The translations under genes were made by a program, and so were the position numbers. From contig JAQGMQ010000091.1 in the NCBI GenBank assembly GCA_028292305.1, forward strand, positions 1 through 5,203: a stretch of 5,203 nucleotides of DNA, given 5' to 3'. The stretch is from Rhodoferax sp. (GTDB taxonomy: Bacteria > Pseudomonadota > Gammaproteobacteria > Burkholderiales > Burkholderiaceae_C). The notes below the pieces were generated by a model. The model was not told where the DNA came from. It ran no database searches and saw only the letters and a list, made by a program, of their open reading frames with translations. This document shows positions 1 to 5,203 of this stretch, in pieces (position 1 is the stretch's first letter; every line of letters starts with the position of its first letter).

Positions 1-58
1 CTTGTCACTTCGTGTACTACGCTGCCCCCCGAGGGGGCGCTCGCTTGCTTGAAGCGGT
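1..58. repeat. probable dispersed intergenic element downstream of the operon
   Basis: The stretch holds a 15-base perfect palindrome (24-38) next to a second small hairpin: CGCTT at 42-46 pairs with AAGCG at 52-56 around a 5-base loop. From memory, GC-rich elements of the form CACTTCGTG...GCCCCCCGAGGGGGC...GCTTGCTT recur between genes in Comamonadaceae genomes; I cannot confirm copy number from one window. Its left edge may lie outside. Confidence 0.4.
24..38 (-). terminator. possible transcription terminator hairpin after the CoA-transferase gene
   Basis: GCCCCC (24-29) pairs perfectly with GGGGGC (33-38) around a 3-base loop, 36 bases after the operon's last stop codon. In the minus-strand transcript it is preceded by the CGCTT/AAGCG hairpin (56-42). 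No T-run follows on the minus strand (AGCGTAGTAC), so it is not a textbook intrinsic terminator. It might instead protect the 3' end of the message or mark a Rho-dependent end. Confidence 0.35.
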
Positions 59-73
59 TCATCGCTGCGCGCA

Positions 74-1318
74 TCAGATCACCCCCTCTTCTTGCAAACT
101 GGCAATCTCGTCCGCCGGCAGTCCCAGCCAATCGCCGTAGATGGCCAGGTTGTCGCGGCCGAGTTCGCCGCTGGGTTTGATTTCCATCGGCTCGACGCCG
201 TCGAAACGCATCGGCGTGTTGGGCAGGCAGACACGGCCGTAGATCGGGTGGTCGATCCACTCGAGTGCGCGGCGGGCGTGCATGTGGACGTCGTTGACCA
301 CCTCGTCCAGGTCGCGCACCGGCGAACACGGCACGCGGTTTTTCATCAGCAGGTCGAACAGTTCCTGCTTGGCGAAGCCCTCGGTGAAGCCGCCGACCAG
401 TGCGTCGATCTCGTCCATGTGGGCCACGCGGCTCTTCAGGTTGGCATAGCGCGGGTCGGTCAGCAGGTCTTCGCGGCCCATCACGGCCAGCAGCGACGTC
501 CAGTGCGATTCACCGACGCAGATGATGGCGATGAAGCCGTCCTTTGTCGGGTACACGTTGTACGGCGCCTCGGCCATGCCGCCATGGCGGTTGCCGGTGC
601 GCGACGGCGCGTCGTTGCCCGAGCCGTAGTGCAGGCCCAGGTTGGAGCTGAGCGAGGCGTACACGGCTTCCTGCATCGAGACTTCGACCAGCCGGCCGAC
701 GCCCGTCTTCTCGCGCTCGTACAGCGCGGTCATGATGGCGCCGTACAGGTGCACGCCACCGGAGAAGTCGCACACCGCCGGGCCTGCCTTGACCGGCGGG
801 CGGTCGGGGAAGCCGGTGACGTGCATGATGCCGGCCATGGCCTGCACCGTGAGGTCCATCGCCGGGTAGTTCTTGTTCGGCCCCGAGCGGCCGTAGCCCG
901 AGCCCGAGCCATAGATCAGCCGTGGGTTGATCTTGCGCAGATTGTCGTAGCCCACGCCCAGGCGCTCCATGGCGCCGGGGGCGAAGTTTTCGACCAGCAC
1001 GTCGCCGCGTTTGACCATGGCGCGCAGCAGCTCGCAGCCGCGTTCGGTCTTGAGGTCGAGCGTGACGAAGCTCTTGTTCGAGTTGAGCATCGCGAAGGGC
1101 AGCGCCGCGCCGCCGACCACGCTGCGCCGGCGCAGGTTCTCGCCGCCCTTGGCTTCGACCTTGATGATGGTGGCGCCGGCCATGGCCATCATGAAGGTGC
1201 AGTAAGGGCCGTTGTAGATCTGGCCCAGGTCGATGACGGTCAGGCCCTTGAGCGGATAACCGGGGACGTTGGGCGTGGTAGGCATGTTGGGCATGTTGGG
1301 CATGTTGGGTGTGTCCAT
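74..1318 (-). CDS. family III CoA-transferase (CaiB/BaiF type)
   Basis: A 414-residue protein, the usual size for CaiB/BaiF (formyl-CoA transferase-like) enzymes, which move CoA between carboxylic acids through an aspartyl-CoA anhydride. The family core begins at residue 23 with PLKGLTVIDLGQ. It then shows AGATIIKVEAKGGENLR (47-63), VTLDLKTERG (85-94), VENFAPGAMERLGVGYD (109-125) and YPAMDLTVQA (151-160). Asp155 aligns with the catalytic Asp169 of formyl-CoA transferase and CaiB. RTGNRHGG near 240-247 is also typical. The first 22 residues are an unusual addition of three-residue units ending in Pro (DTP, NMP three times, TTP, NVP, GYP). It is the last clear gene of the operon and starts one base after the hydratase stop. 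It probably activates the acid fed to the dehydrogenase and hydratase, using a CoA donor such as succinyl-CoA; donor and acceptor are not readable. Confidence 0.92.
   Translation of the reverse strand: MDTPNMPNMPNMPTTPNVPGYPLKGLTVIDLGQIYNGPYCTFMMAMAGATIIKVEAKGGENLRRRSVVGGAALPFAMLNSNKSFVTLDLKTERGCELLRAMVKRGDVLVENFAPGAMERLGVGYDNLRKINPRLIYGSGSGYGRSGPNKNYPAMDLTVQAMAGIMHVTGFPDRPPVKAGPAVCDFSGGVHLYGAIMTALYEREKTGVGRLVEVSMQEAVYASLSSNLGLHYGSGNDAPSRTGNRHGGMAEAPYNVYPTKDGFIAIICVGESHWTSLLAVMGREDLLTDPRYANLKSRVAHMDEIDALVGGFTEGFAKQELFDLLMKNRVPCSPVRDLDEVVNDVHMHARRALEWIDHPIYGRVCLPNTPMRFDGVEPMEIKPSGELGRDNLAIYGDWLGLPADEIASLQEEGVI
1281..1307 (-). repeat. three perfect 9-base tandem repeats in the CoA-transferase N-terminus
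   Basis: Plus-strand unit GGCATGTTG occurs three times without change (1281-1289, 1290-1298, 1299-1307), encoding Asn-Met-Pro three times. Diverged units flank it (1263-1271, 1272-1280 and 1308-1316), encoding NVP, TTP and DTP. Each perfect unit holds an in-frame ATG (1303, 1294, 1285 as first bases), giving possible secondary starts. Copy number may vary by replication slippage without breaking the frame. Confidence 0.9.
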
Positions 1319-1319
1319 G

Positions 1320-2096
1320 TCAACGCCCCTTGAATTCAGGCGACCGCTTGGCCGCGAAGGCCGCCGGGCCTTCCTTGGCGTCCTCGGTGAAGCCGAGCAT
1401 GCGGTTGATGACGGCCTCGAAGCGCAGGCCGGTGTTGCGGTCCATCTCGCGGCTGCGCACCGCCAGTTCCTTGGCGGCCTGCACCGCCAGCGGCGCGTTG
1501 GCGGCGATGCGGCGTGCATAGGCATAGGCGGTGTCGAGCAGGTCTTCCTTGGGCACGACCTTGTTGACCAGGCCCCAGCGCTCGGCGGCCACCGCGTCGA
1601 TGCCGTCGCCGGTGAGCAGCATCTCCATCGCCACCGCATACGGCAGTTGTTCCAGGATGCGCTGCGTGCCGCCATTGCCCGGGATCACGCCGCGCTTGAC
1701 CTCGGCCACGCTGAAGGTGGCGTGTGATGCCGCGATGCGGATGTCGGTGGCCAGCATCAGCGTGACGCCGCCGCCCAGGCAGTAGCCGTTGACCGCGGCG
1801 ATGATGGGCTTCCACACTTCAAGACCGCGGTTGAGCAGCTGGTCGCGCTGCGTGAGCCACATCTCCGACAGGCCGGCCGGGGCGGTCAGGAAGCTCTTGA
1901 TGTCGGCGCCGGTGGTGAACGAGCGCTCGCCCGCGCCGGTGACGATGGCCACGCGCACGGCCGGGTCGTCGCGCACCGTGCTCCAGGCCTCCGACAAGGC
2001 CTTGTAGTGCTCGGCGTCCATGGCGTTCAGGCGCTCTGGCCGGTTGATGGTGATCAGGGCGATGCCCTCGTCGGAGACGCTGTAGTCGATGGCCAT
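1320..2096 (-). CDS. enoyl-CoA hydratase/isomerase-family (crotonase-fold) protein
   Basis: A 258-residue protein of normal length for the crotonase superfamily. It opens with the typical strand-turn ALITINRPERLNAM (residues 13-26). The oxyanion-hole segments are clear: SFTTGADIK (59-67, Ala64) and NGYCLGGG (103-110, central Gly109). Further on come RGVIPGNGGTQR (135-146) and a helical C-terminus. Of the two catalytic glutamates of rat enoyl-CoA hydratase, the second (Glu164) is kept as Glu132 in SVAEVKRG, but the first (Glu144) is replaced by Thr112 in GGGVTL. It will bind a CoA thioester; whether it hydrates, isomerises, hydrolyses or cleaves is open. Simple hydration of the dehydrogenase product is the obvious guess. 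The gene ends with TGA-C-ATG, one base before the CoA-transferase start, so the two are tightly coupled. Confidence 0.9.
   Translation of the reverse strand: MAIDYSVSDEGIALITINRPERLNAMDAEHYKALSEAWSTVRDDPAVRVAIVTGAGERSFTTGADIKSFLTAPAGLSEMWLTQRDQLLNRGLEVWKPIIAAVNGYCLGGGVTLMLATDIRIAASHATFSVAEVKRGVIPGNGGTQRILEQLPYAVAMEMLLTGDGIDAVAAERWGLVNKVVPKEDLLDTAYAYARRIAANAPLAVQAAKELAVRSREMDRNTGLRFEAVINRMLGFTEDAKEGPAAFAAKRSPEFKGR
1326..1331 (-). promoter_or_regulatory. ribosome binding site of the CoA-transferase gene
   Basis: AAGGGG lies 7 bases before the ATG at 1318, overlapping the final codons of the hydratase-family gene. It decides the start: the same frame stays open upstream to 1675, but those 119 residues are a shadow of the hydratase gene and share nothing with CoA-transferases. 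Confidence 0.6.
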
Positions 2097-2098
2097 GC

Positions 2099-3280
2099 TC
2101 AGGCTCCCGGCCGTTTGGCGCCCAGGATGTCGCGCGCGATCACCATGCGGTGCACTTCCGACGGGCCTTCGCCGATGCGCTTGATGCGCAGCTCGCGGTA
2201 CCAGCGTTCGAGCGGCATCTCCTGCGCCACGCCGAGGCCGCCGAAGATCTGGATGCAGCGGTCGACCACGCGGCCCGCGACTTCGGTGCCGTAGACCTTG
2301 CAGATCGAGGCATCGACCTTGATGTCGCGGCCCATGTCGGCGTTCCAGGCGGCCTGGTACACCAGCAGGCGCGCCGCGCGCAGCTCGACCTCGGAGTCGG
2401 CGATCATCCACTGGATGGCCTGCTTCTCGGCCAGCGTGCCGCCGAAGGCCTTGCGCTGCGTGGCCCATTCGGTGGCCAGGCTCAGCGCCGCCTGGGCGAT
2501 GCCGATGGTGGCCGCCGCATACGGCGGACGGGCGTGGATCAGCCATTCCTCGGCCAGCGCGAAGCCCTTGCCTTCTTCGCCCAGGCGGTTCTCCTCGGGC
2601 ACTTCGTAGTTGTCGAAATGCACTTCATACGGCGAGTACGAGCGGATCACCGGGATCTTCGACAGGCTGATGCCGGGCTTGTCCTTTTCGACGATGAAGC
2701 TGGTGATGCCGCCGCGGCTCTTGTTGTCGCCGACCCGCGCGAAGACGATGCCCCACTTGGCCTGGCCCGCACCCGAGATCCAGATCTTGGTGCCGTTGAT
2801 GACGTAGCGGTCGCCCTTCTTCTCGGCGCGCGTGGTGATGGCGCGGCCCGGGTCCGAGCCGCCGCTGGGCTCGCTGATGGCCACGAAAGCCTTGTCGCCC
2901 GTCTCCACGTTGACGTGGCCGTATTTGCGGATCTGCGCCTCGGTGCCCTTCCAGATCACGTTCGGCGGGTCGAAACCGAAGGCGCCGCAGCCGGCGATGT
3001 AGGCGCCCATGCGGCACTTGGCGGTTTCCTCGGCGGCCACGCACTGGCCCAGCAGGTTCAGGCCGGCGCCGCCATGTTCGGCAGGCGTCTCCAGGCACCA
3101 CAGGCCGATGTCGCGCGCCTTCTTCTGCAGCGTCTTGAGCGGCTCGGGCTCGAGCGTGTAGGCGTCGTGCGGCAGCTTGTCTTCCACCGGCTTGACCTCT
3201 TCGACCATGAAGCGGCGGATGGTGTCCCTGAGCATCCTCAGTTCTTCCGGCAGCTCCCAGGCTCCTGTGCTGTCATGCAT
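2099..3280 (-). CDS. acyl-CoA dehydrogenase (FAD-dependent)
   Basis: A 393-residue protein, full length for the family. Both classical signatures are present: AISEPSGGSDPGRA at residues 134-147, which lines the FAD pocket, and a match to the second signature from Q344 to E363 (QIFGGLG...ERWYRE). The R-x-AFG segment near 276-280, typical of the cofactor region, is also present. Glu371 in IGEGPSEVHR occupies the position of the catalytic base of medium-chain-type enzymes (Glu376 in MCAD). It should oxidise an acyl-CoA to a 2-enoyl-CoA in the cytoplasm, passing electrons to electron-transfer flavoprotein. Its neighbours encode an enoyl-CoA hydratase-family enzyme (2-base gap, TGA-GC-ATG) and a CoA-transferase. 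The same three families occur in carnitine (cai) operons, but I do not see enough to call it CaiA. Chain length and substrate are unknown. The start is supported by AAAGGA seven bases upstream. Confidence 0.93.
   Translation of the reverse strand: MHDSTGAWELPEELRMLRDTIRRFMVEEVKPVEDKLPHDAYTLEPEPLKTLQKKARDIGLWCLETPAEHGGAGLNLLGQCVAAEETAKCRMGAYIAGCGAFGFDPPNVIWKGTEAQIRKYGHVNVETGDKAFVAISEPSGGSDPGRAITTRAEKKGDRYVINGTKIWISGAGQAKWGIVFARVGDNKSRGGITSFIVEKDKPGISLSKIPVIRSYSPYEVHFDNYEVPEENRLGEEGKGFALAEEWLIHARPPYAAATIGIAQAALSLATEWATQRKAFGGTLAEKQAIQWMIADSEVELRAARLLVYQAAWNADMGRDIKVDASICKVYGTEVAGRVVDRCIQIFGGLGVAQEMPLERWYRELRIKRIGEGPSEVHRMVIARDILGAKRPGA
2104..2108 (-). promoter_or_regulatory. ribosome binding site of the enoyl-CoA hydratase-family gene
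   Basis: GGGAG lies 7 bases before the ATG at 2096 and inside the last codons of the acyl-CoA dehydrogenase gene. It selects this ATG over the longer open frame that extends upstream to 2546, whose extra 150 residues are only an out-of-frame reading of the dehydrogenase gene. Confidence 0.55.
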
Positions 3281-3287
3281 GTCTTGT

Positions 3288-3293
3288 TCCTTT
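3288..3293 (-). promoter_or_regulatory. ribosome binding site of the acyl-CoA dehydrogenase gene
   Basis: AAAGGA sits 7 bases before the ATG at 3280, in the 37-base gap after the hyuB stop. I see no promoter-like or terminator-like element in this gap, so the gene is probably read from the same transcript as hyuA-hyuB. Confidence 0.65.
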
Positions 3294-3317
3294 GAAGTTC
3301 GCTTGAAGGGGATGGGT

Positions 3318-5093
3318 TCAGGCCGCGCTGGCCTGCGCCCCGAGCTGCTGGCGCCGCGTGGCGCTGGCCGCCGCGTCGAGCTGGTACAGGCTGTGGCCGG
3401 CGCCGAGCCCGGTCACTCCAGCCACCACCACGCCGTAGTCCTGCTCGGCTTGCGTGCGGCTGATGTAGCCGCGGTTCAGGTCGCGTTCGACGGCGGCCAG
3501 GTCGCGCGTCAGCGGGTCGCCGTAGCCGCCACCGCCGGGCGAGGCCGCGCGGATGGCGTCGCCGGGCTTGAACAACACGTTGTCCTGCTTGCTGCGCAGC
3601 GCGGGAATCCAGCTCTTGCCGCCGGTCTGGAATTCGACGTGGTTCGGCGCGCCGGCCTTGCCGCCGACGATGCCGAACGGCGCGTGGTCGACGCGGTCAC
3701 CCAGTGCTGACACTTCGCACTCGGACCAGGCCGTGAAGCCATAGGCGGTGCCGCAGCCACCGCGGTGCCAGCCGGCGCCGCCCGAGTCGTCGCGCAATTT
3801 GAAGTAGTCGAAACGGATCGGGAAGCGGTGCTCCGACATCTCGAGCGACATGAAGTTGGCCATCGACTGCGGCGGCGTGCCGTTGACCAGGCCGTCGCTG
3901 GCCTTGGTCGCGCCATAACCGCCCGGATACGGAAACACGCCGACGAAATAGCCGCCGCTCTTCGGATGCCGGCCGCTGATGGCGACCACGCCGATGGTGC
4001 CGAAGAAGGCCGCCGGCGCCTTGGCCGGCAGCGCCTTGGCCATGGCACCGAACACCACGTCGATCACGCGGCCCATCGGGTCGAGGTAGCCGCCGCAGGG
4101 CGACGGGTATTCGGCAGCCAGCAGCGAGCCCGCCGGCACGTCGAAGCTGATCGGCCGGAACGTGCCGCCGTTGACGGGCACGTCGGGAAAGATGTGCTTG
4201 ATGGCCACGTAACACGACGACAGCGTGGTGTTGCGCGACATGTTCTGCGGGCCGGTGGCCTTGGGGCCGGTGCCGGTGAAGTCGAAGTGCATCGTCTCGC
4301 CGCTGACGGTGATGGCCAGCCGCACCGGGATGGGCTTGTCGACGATGCCGTCGTTGTCGATCCAGTCCTCGAAGCTGTAGGTGCCGTCGGGCAGATCGGC
4401 GATGTAGGAACGCATCTGCCGCTCCGAATACGCGATCATCTCGTTCAGGCATTCGCTCAACACGCCGCGCCCGTATTTCTTGACCAGCGCCTCGATGCCG
4501 CGGTTGCCGACCGAGAACACGTTGGACATGGCCGCCAGGTCGCCGGCGATCTCGGCGGGCAGGCGCACGTTGGCTTTGAACATCGCCACCAGCGCCTTGT
4601 TGAGCCGGCCCTCCTCGTACAGCTTGACCGGCGGGATGACGATGCCTTCCTGGTGGATGTCGGTCGCCTTCGGACCCCAGCCGCCGGGCACGTTGCCGCC
4701 CATGTCCATCCAGTGGCCGGTGGTGGCCATGACGGCAAACAGCTCGCCATCGGCGAAGATCGGCGCGATCAGCTGCACGTCCTGCAGGTGGCTGCCGCCC
4801 AGGTAGGTGTCGTTCATGATCCACATGTCGCCGGGCTTGAAGCCGCCTTCGGCATTTGCCAGCTAAATCACTTTTTGTACGGTGAACTGCATGTAGGCCA
4901 GGAACACCGGCAGCCCGTAGCGGCCCTGTGCGATGGTCTCGCCTGTCATGGGGTGAAAGATGCCGTTGGCGCAGTCGTTGGTTTCCGAGATGATGGGCGA
5001 GATCGCTGCATGGATCAGCTGCAAATCCATTTCATCGGCGACTTGTTCGAGGCTGCCGCGAACGACGGCAAGGGTGACGGGATCGATGGCCAT
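3318..5093 (-). pseudogene. hydantoinase B / oxoprolinase-family subunit gene interrupted by an in-frame amber codon
   Basis: The frame runs from ATG at 5093 to TGA at 3320-3318, 591 codon positions, which is normal for HyuB-type subunits. Codon 77 is TAG (4865-4863). The frame is intact on both sides: codons 1-76 start MAIDPVTLAVVRGSLEQ and contain ISETND and GETIAQ; after the stop it resumes with LANAEGGFKPGD, then NDTYLGGSHLQD (about residues 94-105), GHWMDMGG (about 126-133) and the C-terminal glycine-rich SPGGGGYGDP (about 517-527). These are hallmarks of the B subunit of ATP-dependent hydantoinases, 5-oxoprolinases, caprolactamase and acetone/acetophenone carboxylases, which partners HyuA. 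Adjacent hyuA supports the call. As read, translation yields a 76-residue fragment; a restart at ATG 4826 would give 502 residues but has no convincing ribosome binding site. Alternatives are a sequencing error or a suppressed stop. Family assignment is firm; loss of function is inferred. Confidence 0.82.
4863..4865 (-). other. in-frame amber (TAG) codon within hyuB
   Basis: On the minus strand the codons read CAA-AAA-GTG-ATT-TAG-CTG-GCA-AAT. The upstream open frame (first base 5093) and the downstream one (ATG at 4826) are in the same phase, so a base substitution, not an indel, explains the break. CAG, AAG, GAG, TGG, TCG, TTG and TAC/TAT are all one base away from TAG. The base after the stop is C. 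Confidence 0.95.
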
Positions 5094-5095
5094 GT

Positions 5096-5203
5096 TTATT
5101 TCACCTTAACGAGGAGGTTGCCTTGCGTATCCACCGTGAGGGACATGTCGGGTTCGATAACGGTGGTGGTGTCGCTCTGCTCGATGATCGCCGGACCGTC
5201 GAG
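5096..5203 (-). CDS. hydantoinase A / oxoprolinase-family subunit, C-terminal end only (partial)
   Basis: Only the last 35 codons and the TAA stop (5098-5096) are inside the window; the 5' part lies beyond the right edge. The tail reads LDGPAIIEQSDTTTVIEPD and ends ...NLLVKVK. A GPAIIEQ-x-TTV stretch followed by a short strand containing G-N-L is characteristic of the C-terminus of HyuA-type subunits (N-methylhydantoinase A, acetone and acetophenone carboxylases, caprolactamase, 5-oxoprolinase). In that family this subunit binds and uses ATP and works with the B subunit, which is encoded 2 bases downstream. That pairing strongly supports the call. The tail's codons are less G/C-rich at third positions than those of the downstream genes (about 7 of 35 end in A or T). 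Substrate cannot be inferred from this fragment. Confidence 0.85.
   Translation of the reverse strand, partial: LDGPAIIEQSDTTTVIEPDMSLTVDTQGNLLVKVK
5101..5107 (-). promoter_or_regulatory. ribosome binding site of the hydantoinase B gene
   Basis: AAGGTGA lies 7 bases before the ATG at 5093 and within the last codons of the upstream subunit gene. The stop-start arrangement TAA-AC-ATG suggests the two subunits are translationally coupled. This supports 5093 as the start. Confidence 0.65.

Noticed and set aside
92..1333. 413-codon open frame on the plus strand
   Set aside because: It is exactly antisense to the CoA-transferase gene. Its composition (rich in Val, Ala, His, Arg, Gln and Asp in low-complexity runs) is typical of a shadow frame in high-GC DNA, and it shows no recognisable domain.
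1319..1675. N-terminal extension of the CoA-transferase up to 1675
   Set aside because: The added 119 residues are Arg/Ala/Ser/Pro-rich, overlap the hydratase-family gene in another frame, and resemble no CoA-transferase. The ATG at 1318 has its own ribosome binding site.
2097..2546. N-terminal extension of the hydratase-family protein up to 2546
   Set aside because: The extra 150 residues are a shadow of the dehydrogenase gene; the crotonase fold begins right at MAIDYSV.
74..3280. Identification as a carnitine (cai) operon
   Set aside because: The same three families (CaiA-, CaiD- and CaiB-like) occur together, but there is no CaiC ligase, CaiT transporter or CaiE, the gene order differs, and HyuA/HyuB have no place in that pathway. 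The families are too broad to carry the name.
2150..3295. 381-codon open frame on the plus strand
   Set aside because: It is antisense to the acyl-CoA dehydrogenase gene, which has both family signatures. The antisense product is Ala/Asp/Val/His-rich with no motif.
3281..3317. Promoter or operator between hyuB and the dehydrogenase gene
   Set aside because: The 37-base gap has a direct repeat TTGAAG (3292-3297 and 3303-3308, plus strand) but no -35/-10 pair. Part of it serves as the ribosome binding site, and the repeat is too short to argue from.
3697..4824. 375-codon minus-strand frame within hyuB
   Set aside because: It is one of the alternate frames of hyuB and is Arg/His/Gly-rich with no domain; the hyuB frame carries all the family motifs.
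4863..4865. TAG as pyrrolysine or programmed recoding
   Set aside because: Pyrrolysine use is not expected in this type of organism, and no stimulatory structure or recognised readthrough context is visible after the stop.

Overview
The window is a GC-rich stretch in which every recognisable gene lies on the minus strand, packed head to tail. The strong G/C preference at third codon positions, the gene families, and a GCCCCC/GGGGGC intergenic element of a kind I associate with Comamonadaceae suggest a betaproteobacterium of the order Burkholderiales (Variovorax/Acidovorax/Polaromonas-like). That assignment is an inference from style, not from a marker gene.

In transcription order (right to left) the layout is: the last 35 codons of a hydantoinase A / oxoprolinase-type subunit (5203-5096); a hydantoinase B-type subunit gene (5093-3318) interrupted by one in-frame TAG at 4865-4863; a 37-base gap; an acyl-CoA dehydrogenase (3280-2099); an enoyl-CoA hydratase/isomerase-family protein (2096-1320); a family III (CaiB/BaiF) CoA-transferase (1318-74); and a short intergenic tail with two small hairpins (about 56-24). 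Three of the four junctions have gaps of 1-2 bases, and each start inside the window has a purine-rich ribosome binding site about 7 bases upstream. This is a single operon whose promoter lies beyond the right edge.

The gene set reads as a small catabolic module. An ATP-dependent HyuA/HyuB-type enzyme would hydrolyse or carboxylate a substrate. A family III transferase would move CoA onto the resulting acid. The acyl-CoA dehydrogenase would introduce a double bond and the crotonase-fold enzyme would act on the enoyl-CoA. No 3-hydroxyacyl-CoA dehydrogenase, thiolase, transporter or regulator is visible, and the substrate cannot be read from the sequence.

The main oddities are the nonsense codon in an otherwise intact hyuB reading frame, a sharp change in third-base composition close to that stop, a crotonase-family enzyme that keeps only one of the two usual catalytic glutamates, and a tandem Asn-Met-Pro repeat at the start of the CoA-transferase. 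I found no mobile element, CRISPR array, RNA gene or wholly new system. No gene-free stretch exceeds 80 bases.
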